From Fidelibacterota bacterium (GTDB lineage: Bacteria; Fidelibacterota; UBA8477; JABMPR01): DNA of 64,000 bases. Location: NCBI GenBank assembly GCA_016844945.1, contig JAERTJ010000142.1:62001-126000 (forward strand). The letters run 5' to 3'. Of the stretch, positions 45,201 through 53,576 are shown piece by piece. Position 1 is the stretch's first letter. Each line of letters starts with the position of its first letter. Position numbers and translations under genes: made by a program. The notes beneath the pieces were generated by a model. That model was given only the letters and a program-made list of their open reading frames with translations. It made no database searches and was not told the origin of the DNA.

Positions 45201-45312
45201 CTTCTGGAAACTCCTTCTCGACCAACTCCTTAAACTCAGGTGTTTCAGCGAGATGATCCAGACTTCGCCAATAGGTTTTTCCCTGTGTATTGGCTTTTAT
45301 TGTATTACTCAT
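42283..45312 (-). CDS. actB: Alternative complex III iron-sulfur/molybdopterin-like subunit ActB
   Basis: 1009 residues from the ATG at 45312, which overlaps the actA stop as ATGA and has AGGA upstream. A Tat-type start (NPVSRRKFLSLMGASMALAGLTSC) is present. The first 700 residues are a molybdopterin-oxidoreductase-like fold without the cofactor; the C-terminal ferredoxin part binds Fe-S clusters (CTGCSACTIACQSENN, CQHCEMAPCEGVCP, CANNCPY, CTFCVQRI, CQQACPTDA). It carries electrons from quinol to the cytochromes. Confidence 0.95.
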   Translation of the reverse strand: MSNTIKANTQGKTYWRSLDHLAETPEFKELVEKEFPEGADELKNPVSRRKFLSLMGASMALAGLTSCRRPVEKIIPYVVKPEEVIPGKPQYYATNMPFGTESFGLLVESHEGRPTKIEGNKSHPASGGSSNVFMQAEMLNLYDPDRSQVVLHKGKNSKWDAYRRAWMQEAEKYAENGGEGLAILTEGFASPSMMRLSEAFIKKYPRARWVTYDSVSDENIIAGVEAATGSAAKPNYTFKKANVVLSLDSDFLQMDSNDIPHARDFASRRKVQSEKDSMNRLYVVEGTYTITGGMADHRLRVQNSQVGMFAAALTHELSNQGLDISAPRVNAEFDKKWISELAKDLIANKGQSLIVGGRRQPAEVHTLIALMNNALGNTDKTVSYSVNPDMQVSNLKSFVDLGKDMNAGKIQSLVILGGNPVYQSPADVDFLKGLSKVDYSVHLSSHVDETSSKTSWHIPAAHFLESWGDVSGYGGAGIIQPLIAPLFDGKSNLDVLADLISDEAVTAYDVVQETWKGILGESGFDKAWRKVVHDGFYETNRETPVVLNKARAQGVVSMGRYYASSASVSDIEVIFTASFTSFDGRYANNGWMQELPDPVTKVTWDNVALLGANTAKHLQVKNEDLLKISHNGVDVTLPVWIQPGMADNTIALELGYGRNIGRVSNGVGSNVSTLRSSSGMHISSGFSAEKAFGSYTLACVQDNHGFDEEKLAADAIQERLPTIVRESTLADYKEDPEFAMAFAEKQELKGLWKEHDYSDGNQWGMSIDLTSCTGCSACTIACQSENNIPVIGKEEVSNGRDMSWIRLDRYYTGDVEDPEMIFQPIACQHCEMAPCEGVCPVAATTHSEEGLNEMAYNRCIGTRYCANNCPYKVRRFNFFNYTKDMPEIVEMAMNPDVSVRFRGVMEKCTFCVQRINVAKIEVKNEGRELEDGDVVVACQQACPTDAIAFGNINDPNSEVSKIKAQNRDYALLGELNLQPRTSYGAKLRNPNPALVEMGDDEHSAHGHGA

Positions 45313-45959
45313 CTGTGACATCCTGTACAATCCGTGATGGGGGCTTTGATTTTTAGCCGCTCTATCTGTTTTGCTGCAAATTCAGCCTGATTGGCTGGTG
45401 GTGTCCAATTCATATTCGTAATCTCGCTGGCTGGACGCAGGTGATCCTCTGGATTGCGATGGCAGGTTAAGCACCACCCCATGCTCAATGTTTCATGCTG
45501 AGCCACCACTTCCATTTCAGCGACATTGCCATGACAGCTGGCACACCCGACACCCACATTGATGTGAGCGGAATGATCAAAATAGACATAGTCAGGTGAT
45601 TTATGAATGCGGACCCACTCCAGGGGTTTTCCACTACTAAAGCTTTCCCGAACAAGGGCCAACTTCTCGCTATCAGCCTTGATCATGTTGTGACAATTCA
45701 TACAGGTCTTCGTTGGCGGCAAACCAGCAACTGGAGAAGACTCCACACCGGTATGACAAAAACGACAGTCTAACCCGAGATCCCTGGCATGTACTTTATG
45801 ACTGTAGGGGACGGGTTGTGTAGGACGATAACCAACATCTGTATACGAGGGTGATGCATAATACCAGACCAGACCGACGATCATAATCAGAGTCAAGCCT
45901 GCACCAACGGCAACATATAGAGGCACCTTATTCGTCCATTTGGGGAATATCTGAGCCAA
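45309..45959 (-). CDS. actA: Alternative complex III pentaheme cytochrome subunit ActA
   Basis: 216 residues, one N-terminal helix (LYVAVGAGLTLIMIVGLVWYY) and five CxxCH sites (CRFCH, CMNCH, CASCH, CLTCH, CTGCH). The last CTGCH is four residues from the end. As first gene of the act operon it is ActA, the periplasmic multiheme domain. The upstream region (45960-46408) must contain the operon promoter. Confidence 0.95.
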   Translation of the reverse strand: MAQIFPKWTNKVPLYVAVGAGLTLIMIVGLVWYYASPSYTDVGYRPTQPVPYSHKVHARDLGLDCRFCHTGVESSPVAGLPPTKTCMNCHNMIKADSEKLALVRESFSSGKPLEWVRIHKSPDYVYFDHSAHINVGVGCASCHGNVAEMEVVAQHETLSMGWCLTCHRNPEDHLRPASEITNMNWTPPANQAEFAAKQIERLKIKAPITDCTGCHR

Positions 45960-46408
45960 GATTTATCCCTTTATTTATGTTCCAATGTTTGGGTTTTTGA
46001 GAGGGCTTTTAAGTCTCTCGGAAGTTAACGCCGAGCATCCTTCGTATTCCCCTCATTTAATGGCTAGCATGATACAATCCCGTCAAAATAATGACAAGTA
46101 GTTTATCAATATCAGGGCATTAGAAATTAAGATAAATATAATCACCAAAATGGTATTGTCGGTTGCTGGTAACAACTATTTTGTAATGATTTGCTCCGGT
46201 AGTTCGTCATGCTGAGCAGAGTCGAAGCATATGCTTTCTGTTTAGATCGTTTCCACTGGAATTCTGTGAATCACACCGACTTTTGGTTCCTGGGCTACAA
46301 TCAGCCGCTCTAGCCATTGTATTATACCCTCGACGGAGTTTATGCTGAATTGAGATGAAGTGCTCGGGGTGACACAAGCCTGGTATGATGGCATGAAGTA
46401 TTTTCTGA
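45960..46408. repeat. Intergenic region upstream of actA with dispersed repeat
   Basis: About 450 bases between the act operon and the merR gene, both on the minus strand. The actA-proximal part is AT-rich and probably the promoter. A 40-bp unit at 46334-46373 (CGGAGTTTATGCTGAA ... GTGCTCGGGGTGAC) recurs at 54703-54742 on the other strand with four differences. The neighbouring TCATGCTGAGCAGAGTCGAAGC text is of the same dispersed type. No gene seen. Confidence 0.65.
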
Positions 46409-47176
46409 TTAGTTTTCTAACGATGTATCCGCAAAATGTCCCATCGCTTCACACATGAATGCAGCCAGGCCGGGTTTGAACTTCTCGTAAAAAGCCGCAA
46501 ACTCTGGATTCTCAACATACATCTGCCCCAGACCTTTATACATGACTGCAGGACAAACATAGAAGTTTTCTATCCAGGCATGATGGTCTTTGATCAAGCC
46601 CTGAACTTCAGGTGAGGTGGCTCCCATTTCCATATTGTCCGCAATAGCCTGGGTGACCCTGTCGCCCTGTTTCTGAACATTATTGAATTGATCCTTTGAC
46701 ATCTTACCAATATTGCGTCTGGATTCTGCCACTTTCTCAGGGTCATATTTTTCATCGACCTCTTTATTCCAGCGATCGATTTTTTCCTGATCGAAGCCCT
46801 TATACAGATCTTTGTCTTTTAGTGTCATGCTATAATCTCCTTGAAGCTTTTCCAGTGTTTGATCCAGGGTTTGGATTAACTGGTCCATCTGCTTGTGTTT
46901 TTGGATAAGTGTTTGGCGATGTGTTTTTAGTGCCTGTACAAAGTCAAAGTCTGGATCATCCAAAATCTTACTGATTTGCTCAAGGCTGAAATCCAATTCT
47001 CGATAGAACAATATTTGTTGTAATCGCAACAGGTCATTCTCATCGTAATATCGATACTTCTTTTCAGATCGTATTGCTGGTTTAAGAAGGCCGATCTCAT
47101 CATAGTGGTGAAGGGTTCTCACCGTTACCCCTGAAAGGTCTGCTACCTGTTTTACTCTATACTGTTTTATCGACAC
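46409..47176 (-). CDS. MerR-family regulator with TipAS drug-recognition domain
   Basis: 255 residues, GTG start with AGGTG upstream. An N-terminal MerR winged helix (YRVKQVADLSGVTVRTLHHYDEIGLLKP), coiled-coil helix to about 120, and a C-terminal TipAS-type domain (RRNIGKMSKDQFNNVQKQGDRVTQAI ... HHAWIENFYVCPAVMYKGLGQMYV). TipAS proteins bind thiopeptides or other lipophilic drugs and activate their promoters. A MerR-type promoter lies directly upstream, so it is likely autoregulated; no efflux gene is adjacent. Confidence 0.92.
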   Translation of the reverse strand: MSIKQYRVKQVADLSGVTVRTLHHYDEIGLLKPAIRSEKKYRYYDENDLLRLQQILFYRELDFSLEQISKILDDPDFDFVQALKTHRQTLIQKHKQMDQLIQTLDQTLEKLQGDYSMTLKDKDLYKGFDQEKIDRWNKEVDEKYDPEKVAESRRNIGKMSKDQFNNVQKQGDRVTQAIADNMEMGATSPEVQGLIKDHHAWIENFYVCPAVMYKGLGQMYVENPEFAAFYEKFKPGLAAFMCEAMGHFADTSLEN

Positions 47177-47204
47177 AATTCACACCTATCCATTATCACT
47201 GCCT

Positions 47205-47235
47205 ATTATAGGCTATAACGTTGGGTGAGGGTCAA
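47205..47235 (-). promoter_or_regulatory. MerR-type promoter with 19-bp spacer
   Basis: On the minus strand TTGACC and TATAAT are separated by exactly 19 bases, the overlong spacing that MerR-family activators correct by twisting DNA. It is 28 bases before the GTG of the merR gene. A weak dyad (ACCCAACGTTATAG) lies in the spacer. Confidence 0.75.
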
Positions 47236-47277
47236 GTGGTTTTCTCTCTAATGAACCAAATATCTTTAGTCGTCTTT

Positions 47278-47333
47278 GCGCCTGTCAGGTCGAAGCTACT
47301 AATGTGTAGACTGGAGGAGTGCAGCGACGAAGC
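47278..47333 (+). repeat. Dispersed 56-bp repeat, copy A
   Basis: GCGCCTGTCAGGTCGAAGC ... GGAGGAGTGCAGCGACGAAGC recurs in inverted orientation at 54495-54550 with six differences. It lies in a 350-base gene-free stretch (47177-47527), which also holds ATTCGT-rich text and an inverted repeat CAATCGTC ... GACGATTG (47479-47515) beyond the stop of the NAGPA-type gene. Confidence 0.8.
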
Positions 47334-47527
47334 AATCTCTTTTTTTCCCAACGAAATGAACTAAGCTTACGAACTCAATAAAAACCATTCGTTTTTTTTC
47401 GTGGGTTCGTTGTTTATGAAACCTTAAGCCAATCTGAGTAGGATTCTCACAAAGGTGTTTTTAATGCCGGTGGAGGGACAATCGTCATCCTTCGAAAGCC
47501 TCAGGAAGACGATTGGGGTACTCTTTT

Positions 47528-48304
47528 CTATCGAATTCCCAAAAGGATGGGTAGGGGTCGGTTGGTATTAAAGTTCAACTCAGGATGGCTCCTGGAATAC
47601 AGGGCTGTAGAAGAGCCTCCATCCAGATTCATGACCGAAAGGGTTTTTCCTTTAAATACAGGTAATGACAGAAGGTGCTCAGCCATTTGCTCCAAGGGAC
47701 CCACATGTCGTGTGATGATGAAATACTTCATGTCATCTTCTTTGGTGTGGGCGAGAAATGTTCTGAGATGCTGACTCTCACCATTAATTGAAGCCTTGAT
47801 AGACAGCGTGTCAATCACGTTTTCGTGAATGACCAAAGGTCCGGTTTGAAACTCTATTGATGTTGAATGAGTCATACTGGAGTCCCATAAATCAAGACCA
47901 GGAAAATCAAGATACCCCAAGTGGGTATCCAGAATTGCCATATGGGTGAGCTGCCGATCTGCTTTTATTGGTGTATGTTGAACACCCAGGATTGAAAGCC
48001 ATCCAGCATGAATGCGTGATCCCTCAAAATAGGAGCCATTGATGATATAAGAGAAGTTGTATTTTTCAGCAGCTTCGCCAAGGGATAAAGGCTGTGATGG
48101 TTCATAGATGATTTCATAATTATGGTTAAAACCAACGATGGTCATCTCATAAGCCTTCGAACTATAGATAAGAACACCCTCTTCTATCAGTGTATTCTCA
48201 TATTGAATATCTGAAGTTTCAGTCAGAAAGGTGTTGTGGGTACATTGTAACATAAACAGACTGGCGATGATGATGACACAAACTTTTGTAAACCTCTTTG
48301 ACAC
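47528..48304 (-). CDS. Phosphodiester glycosidase (NAGPA-domain) lipoprotein
   Basis: 258 residues. Lipobox in SLFMLQC. The domain (DUF2233/NAGPA type) shows IINGSYFEG, ILDTHLGYLDF, FQTGPLVI and the clear signature MNLDGGSSTALYSR. Family members hydrolyse GlcNAc-1-phosphodiesters or unknown polysaccharide linkages; substrate is unknown here. It lies 15 bases downstream of the CBU_0592-like gene. Confidence 0.82.
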   Translation of the reverse strand: MSKRFTKVCVIIIASLFMLQCTHNTFLTETSDIQYENTLIEEGVLIYSSKAYEMTIVGFNHNYEIIYEPSQPLSLGEAAEKYNFSYIINGSYFEGSRIHAGWLSILGVQHTPIKADRQLTHMAILDTHLGYLDFPGLDLWDSSMTHSTSIEFQTGPLVIHENVIDTLSIKASINGESQHLRTFLAHTKEDDMKYFIITRHVGPLEQMAEHLLSLPVFKGKTLSVMNLDGGSSTALYSRSHPELNFNTNRPLPILLGIR

Positions 48305-48319
48305 GTCTATTCTCTCCTG

Positions 48320-48568
48320 CTAACTGTTGGCTTTGGTATAATAACGTTTTATTCCGTTTAGGGCAATGAGTGCCCAGAAGATGTTTAGGATCAGGGGACC
48401 ATAGACACCGAAATAGTAGGTGTTCACACAAATCAACAGCGCTCCAAAAAGGTTCGCGAGTTGATAAGGAAGATCATTTGAAGTCCACCTTTTTGAAGAG
48501 TTATTAAAGTATGCCAGGAGAAGCAAGGCTGCGCCTATTATCCCCATGATTTGCATGAATGTATCCAT
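48320..48568 (-). CDS. CBU_0592-like small membrane protein
   Basis: 82 residues with three membrane helices: IMGIIGAALLLLAYF, QLANLFGALLICVNTYYFG and LILNIFWALIALNGI. The pattern of YQLANLFGALL with an aromatic-rich loop matches the CBU_0592 family of uncharacterised inner-membrane proteins. The start ATG at 48568 is preceded by weak AATTG-type sequence. It probably shares a message with the NAGPA-type lipoprotein. Confidence 0.72.
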   Translation of the reverse strand: MDTFMQIMGIIGAALLLLAYFNNSSKRWTSNDLPYQLANLFGALLICVNTYYFGVYGPLILNIFWALIALNGIKRYYTKANS

Positions 48569-48667
48569 GAAGTGTTACCAATCTTGCAGTTTGTTGTTGG
48601 AGGCAGATCGCGATCCACCCAAACACTTTTGACTAATAAACCCGATGGCATTTATCCTGATAAGGGA

Positions 48668-49567
48668 TTATTTCCCCCGGCCGCGCATGGTGGGATCCAG
48701 GGCATCGCGGAGTCCTTCGCCAAAGAGATTAAACCCGATTACCATTACAGCTACTGCCAACCCCGGGAAAACAGAAATCCACCATTCCCCACGTAGGTGC
48801 ATACGACCAAAAGCGATCATGGAGCCCCAGCTGGGTTCCGGGGGTTGAGCCCCCAGACCAATAAACGATAGGGATGCTTCAGCCATAACAGCACCGGCTA
48901 TGCTCATGGTAAACGCCACAATAACTGGCGCCAGGCTATTGGGAACCACATGGCGCATAACGATCCGAAAGGTTGAATATCCCAGCGATCGAGCAGCGGT
49001 AACATACTCTTGCTCAACAATGGTGAGTACTTGAGCCCGCATGATTCGCGCCATACCTGGCCAACTCACCAGTCCAATAGCCAGCATGGCAACTTCAATA
49101 CTGGGTCTTGGGACGGCTGCTGTAATTCCTATCATAAAGAGCAATGCGGGAAACCCGAACATCACATCGGTAAAACGCATAATAATGGTTTCAGTCCATC
49201 CTCTAAAAAACCCGGCAATTAAACCAAGGATGGCTCCAATCAGAAGCGAAATGGAGCTGGCGATAATCCCAACCTTAAGTGAAATGCGAGCACCATAAAT
49301 GATTCGTGATAATACATCTCGCCCTTCTTCATCTGTCCCCAACCAGTGTTGGGGGGAGGGCGGGTTCAGACTGATATCAAGATCGGCGGCGTACGGGTTA
49401 TAGGGTGCCACCCATGGTGCAAACACCCCAACAAAAATCAGCAGGCAAACCAGGAAGAGACCAAACAAAGCCACCTTGTTTTTTCGGATTTGCCGAATGG
49501 TTTCTGATGTAATACTACCGCGCATAGAGAAAGACCACTTTTTTGATAATTCCCGGTATGATCGCAT
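48668..49567 (-). CDS. Peptide/nickel ABC transporter permease, DppC/OppC type
   Basis: 299 residues. N-terminal helix FGLFLVCLLIFVGVFAPWVAPYNPY, the OppC segment HWLGTDEEGRDVLSRIIYGARISLKVG, and the cytoplasmic EAA loop EYVTAARSLGYSTFRIVMRHVVPNSLAPVIV that contacts the ATPase. It forms a pair with the DppB-type gene upstream (gap 30 bases). No substrate-binding protein or ATPase gene is in the window, so these must be elsewhere or shared. Start at 49567 or the ATG at 49525 both lack a strong ribosome-binding site. Confidence 0.9.
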   Translation of the reverse strand: MRSYRELSKKWSFSMRGSITSETIRQIRKNKVALFGLFLVCLLIFVGVFAPWVAPYNPYAADLDISLNPPSPQHWLGTDEEGRDVLSRIIYGARISLKVGIIASSISLLIGAILGLIAGFFRGWTETIIMRFTDVMFGFPALLFMIGITAAVPRPSIEVAMLAIGLVSWPGMARIMRAQVLTIVEQEYVTAARSLGYSTFRIVMRHVVPNSLAPVIVAFTMSIAGAVMAEASLSFIGLGAQPPEPSWGSMIAFGRMHLRGEWWISVFPGLAVAVMVIGFNLFGEGLRDALDPTMRGRGK

Positions 49568-49597
49568 CGTGATGCAACCCCACCAAGACCCGATGCA

Positions 49598-50527
49598 TCA
49601 TGATTTTTCTTTCCCCAGTCTTATGCGCGGATCAATGACACCATACAGAATGTCCACAATAAAATTGGCTGTGACAAAAATAAGTGCAGTTACCAGAACA
49701 GCGCCCTGGATCACAGGAAAATCACGCTTGAGGATAGCATTTAACGCCAATCGACCGATCCCGGGCCAGTTAAATATGGATTCTGTGAGGACGGCACCTG
49801 ACAGATAGGATCCGAAATCGACACCAATAATAGTAATCACTGGAATAAGTGTGTTTTTGAGTGCGTGCTTGGTGACAACGATGAAATTCGAAAGCCCCTT
49901 GGCTTTGGCTGTACGGACATAGTCAGCTGACAAAACTTCCAGCATATTGGCTCTCGTAACCCGCGCAAGAAAGGCTGCACTGCGGGTTCCCAAAGTAATG
50001 GCTGGTAAGACAAGATAGGGTAGACAACCATAGCCTGTGAGATAGGGCCAGCCAACAGCTCTTGCTCCGATCACCATGAGTAGACCTACCCAGAAAACGG
50101 GTGCTGAGATACCCAGCAAGGCAATTCCCATGGTTGTTCGATCTAACCATGAGTGGGGTTTGATGGCAGATATTACACCCACTGAGATGCCCAATAACAC
50201 CGAAACAAACATAGCGCCCACCGCCAGCAACATCGTCGCAGGAAAACGCTCCATAATCATATCTATGACTGGTTTTTGAGAGATAAAAGAGACACCCAGA
50301 TCACCATGTAGCAGACCCCACAGATAGTGACCAAACTGTTTCCACAGGGAGTCATTTAAATGAAATTGCTCTCTCAAACGCTCCAATGTCTCCTCATCGT
50401 AACGCTCCCCCACCATTGAAAGAACAGGATCTCCAGGAACGATATACATCAGGATAAATGTGAGTAAAATGATCCCCAGGATGACTGGCACAAGCTGGGC
50501 AAAGCGATTTAGAATGTATTGAAGCAT
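49598..50527 (-). CDS. Peptide/nickel ABC transporter permease, DppB/OppB type
   Basis: 309 residues from the ATG at 50527; the track start is a TTG three codons earlier. First helix FAQLVPVILGIILLTFILMYIVPGDP, then the EAA loop DYVRTAKAKGLSNFIVVTKHALKNTLIPVITI. It is the DppB partner of the following permease. Divergent from the LRR gene across a 225-base gap. Confidence 0.9.
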   Translation of the reverse strand: MLQYILNRFAQLVPVILGIILLTFILMYIVPGDPVLSMVGERYDEETLERLREQFHLNDSLWKQFGHYLWGLLHGDLGVSFISQKPVIDMIMERFPATMLLAVGAMFVSVLLGISVGVISAIKPHSWLDRTTMGIALLGISAPVFWVGLLMVIGARAVGWPYLTGYGCLPYLVLPAITLGTRSAAFLARVTRANMLEVLSADYVRTAKAKGLSNFIVVTKHALKNTLIPVITIIGVDFGSYLSGAVLTESIFNWPGIGRLALNAILKRDFPVIQGAVLVTALIFVTANFIVDILYGVIDPRIRLGKEKS

Positions 50528-50753
50528 TGGTGGCAAGTATAAGCAGAAGCGCGACTCCTGAAACTTGAAATTTCATCTAATTCACCGATTTCTCCACACA
50601 TCGAATGGAACACCTGATCATTCAACAGGCACAAAATTCCTGGAAATAGCAAAAACTGCTATCTGTACCAGCCTATAAGTGTCTGTATTTAAGGCGTTAA
50701 TGGCTCGGTATAGCCTTTGCTTTAATCAGTCACCTAATTAGGGGTGGCTGTGC

Positions 50754-53516
50754 ATGAATAAACACAAATCGATAATTTTTACTCTAACCATAATGGTTGG
50801 GACTTCATCCATGGTCGCCCAAACATCCTCTAGTATTCAGAACAATTCCACATTCGCGGGTAGGGAAGTCCATGAGGAAGATTCTTTAGCCCTGGTTGCA
50901 CTCTACAATGCCACAAATGGAAGTGACTGGGACATCCCCTGGATGTTGGACCTACCGATTTCAACCTGGTATGGTGTGGGAATAGATGATTCAGTTATTG
51001 TCTCGCTTGACTTAAGTGAAAACCATTTAGTTGGTCACATCCCTCTGGAGCTCTGCAGCCTTGAGTCTTTGACCTCTCTCAATCTGAGTGCTAACAATCT
51101 GAGTGGTGGTCTTCCTGAGGAGATTTCTAGTCTTGTCAATTTAAGCATCTTGAATCTCAATTATTGTTCACTGGGTGGCGTTATACCGAGCACTCTTTGG
51201 AATTTAACATCGATACGGCGAATATATCTGTCCTCCAACAACCTCAAGGGTACTCTGCCTCCTGAAGTTGCCAACAATTGGAACATTCAAACACTTGATT
51301 TAAGCTACAATAGACTCTCTGGGGTTCTCCCCCGTGAAATTGGAAATATCATAGCGCTTTATAATTTGGATCTTAGGGGAAATCTATTTTCAGGTCACAT
51401 ACCCCCTGAAATTGGCAATTTGCCCAATTTGAATACTTTAGAACTCAGTATGAATCCCTTTTCTGGTGACATTCCATCAGAGATAGGAAACCTGATTCGT
51501 CTCCGCACGCTGGAAATTCATACGACAAATCTTGATGGCGTCATTCCTCCAGAACTGGGAGCATTAACAAACCTGACCAAGCTAGCCCTTGTGGAAAATA
51601 ATCTAACTGGGGTTATCCCGGCTGAATTGGGACAACTAATAAACCTGGAAATACTTAAGCTTGATCGAAACCAACTCACGGGACCGATACCGCCTGAGCT
51701 CTGCAATTTGACAAACCTGACATATCTCAACCTTCAGCTTAATCATCTCTCTGGTTCAATACCTAATGATATTGGAAACCTCAATAAGTTGACCAAACTC
51801 CAGCTTCGGTCAAATGAACTTACTGGCAATATTCCTCCTGGAATGGGTGAACTAAAAGAGTTGTTTAGACTTGAACTTGGATACAATCAGCTCTCTGGAG
51901 CAATACCCCCAGAATTAGGTCGACTTTCTAACATACGCTATCTATCAATGGAGCACAATCAGCTCTCTGGATCCATCCCTCCTGAGATAGCACAGTTAAA
52001 ATTATTGACTCGGTTAGAGCTCAGTTCAAACCAGCTAAGTGGTGATATTCCTGCAGTAATCGTAACAATGCCGCGCTTAAACAGGCTGTTTCTCTCCGAC
52101 AACCGGTTTCAATCGATACCACCTGAAATAGGGCGGCGAACCGGATTGTTGTGGCTCTCTCTGGATCATAATCAAATTGAGGTTATCCCACCCGAACTTT
52201 GGAGACTAAGCCGTCTCTACGGCGTTGACCTTTCCTACAATCAAATTCATGAGATTAATCTACCAGAGCAACTACCAAACATGGAAAATTTAAATTGTTT
52301 AGATCTTAGTCACAACAATCTGTCTGGTGAGCTTCCATCGCGTTTTGAGAATTTTAACCCAGGCATTTTAATCAAGTTGAACTCAAACAACTTTAGCGGT
52401 GAAATCCCCACCACTTTCAGTCATTTGCGTATGGATTTGGATAGCAATGCTTTGTGCCAACCCTACCCTGAAGCTCAGTGGATTGAACTTGGATATCAGG
52501 ACCAATCGATTTGCCCGCCCATCAGAGTTTCAGAAAGTGATTCTCTCGCGCTGGTAGAGTTGTTTGAATCAACAGACGGACCCGAGTGGATTGACTCCTG
52601 GGATTTGGCCCAACCTGTTTCACAGTGGCATGGGGTTACAATTCGCAACGGGGTTGTAAAGTCCATTAACTTAGCGTTTAACAACTTGAGTGGTCGTATA
52701 CCATCTGCGCTAGGTAGGATGACAGCCCTTACAAATATTGACCTTAGCATGAACCTGCTTGTTGATGATATCCCTGCGTCTATAGGCGACCTCACTCATC
52801 TTAAGTTTCTTAATCTCAGAGAAAACCAATTGACGGGGAGTTTACCGCTTGAGCTCGGCTTGCTGGACAGTCTCAATAGTTTGGATCTGGCGTATAACCA
52901 ATTACAGGGAAGTATCCCTGTAACGCTTGCAGACATGTCTCAATTGGAGCTCCTATGGTTAAACAACAACCAGCTAAATGGTTCAATTCCTGAAGAAATA
53001 GGCAGCCTATCCAAGCTTCGTATTTTATGGTTAGACAACAATGAACTGTCCGGGGTTATTCCCTTCACACTTTGTGATCTTTTTGATAATTGGGTTTATT
53101 TTGAATGGAGTTTTTTCAGCAACAATCTATGTCCTCCATATCCACCATGCTTTGACCAGTGGTCTGAGTATTATTTAGCTGATCAAGACACTTCCACGTG
53201 TAATCCCACTGAAACAATCGACGTCCAGGTTCTCCCTGTTGAAGTTCATTTATTCTCTGCATATCCTAATCCTTTCAACCCAACGACCAGAATCAGCTTT
53301 GTATTGCCAGAACCCGCTCACACAAGCCTCACTATCTTTGATGTTCTGGGCAGAAAAGTCATCGAGCTAACCAACGCCTTTCAGAGCGAAGGGTTTTATG
53401 ATGTTTTGTGGAATGGTTATGATCAATACGGGAATCAGGTAGACGGAGGTGTTTACTTTGCACGCCTGGAAACCGACACGTATAAACAGACAATCAAGAT
53501 GGTATATTTGAAATAG
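50754..53516 (+). CDS. Secreted plant-type leucine-rich repeat protein with C-terminal sorting domain
   Basis: 920 residues. Signal peptide MNKHKSIIFTLTIMVGTSSMVAQ. Two LRR arrays each begin with a cap (DSLALVALYNATNGSDW and DSLALVELFESTDGPEW) and consist of 24-residue repeats of the plant-like LxxLxLxxNxLSGxIPxxIGxL kind; about 20 repeats in the first array, about five in the second. The C-terminus from about 830 is the FCB sorting/FlgD-like domain (AYPNPFNPTTRISFVLPE ... GGVYFARLETDTYKQTI). Probably surface-bound protein or glycan recognition; exact ligand unknown. Confidence 0.85.
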   Translation: MNKHKSIIFTLTIMVGTSSMVAQTSSSIQNNSTFAGREVHEEDSLALVALYNATNGSDWDIPWMLDLPISTWYGVGIDDSVIVSLDLSENHLVGHIPLELCSLESLTSLNLSANNLSGGLPEEISSLVNLSILNLNYCSLGGVIPSTLWNLTSIRRIYLSSNNLKGTLPPEVANNWNIQTLDLSYNRLSGVLPREIGNIIALYNLDLRGNLFSGHIPPEIGNLPNLNTLELSMNPFSGDIPSEIGNLIRLRTLEIHTTNLDGVIPPELGALTNLTKLALVENNLTGVIPAELGQLINLEILKLDRNQLTGPIPPELCNLTNLTYLNLQLNHLSGSIPNDIGNLNKLTKLQLRSNELTGNIPPGMGELKELFRLELGYNQLSGAIPPELGRLSNIRYLSMEHNQLSGSIPPEIAQLKLLTRLELSSNQLSGDIPAVIVTMPRLNRLFLSDNRFQSIPPEIGRRTGLLWLSLDHNQIEVIPPELWRLSRLYGVDLSYNQIHEINLPEQLPNMENLNCLDLSHNNLSGELPSRFENFNPGILIKLNSNNFSGEIPTTFSHLRMDLDSNALCQPYPEAQWIELGYQDQSICPPIRVSESDSLALVELFESTDGPEWIDSWDLAQPVSQWHGVTIRNGVVKSINLAFNNLSGRIPSALGRMTALTNIDLSMNLLVDDIPASIGDLTHLKFLNLRENQLTGSLPLELGLLDSLNSLDLAYNQLQGSIPVTLADMSQLELLWLNNNQLNGSIPEEIGSLSKLRILWLDNNELSGVIPFTLCDLFDNWVYFEWSFFSNNLCPPYPPCFDQWSEYYLADQDTSTCNPTETIDVQVLPVEVHLFSAYPNPFNPTTRISFVLPEPAHTSLTIFDVLGRKVIELTNAFQSEGFYDVLWNGYDQYGNQVDGGVYFARLETDTYKQTIKMVYLK

Positions 53517-53576
53517 GACAATCACCCCTCTAATGAATGCTGTGGTATACCCGGCATTATTCATTAATCTGCCACC

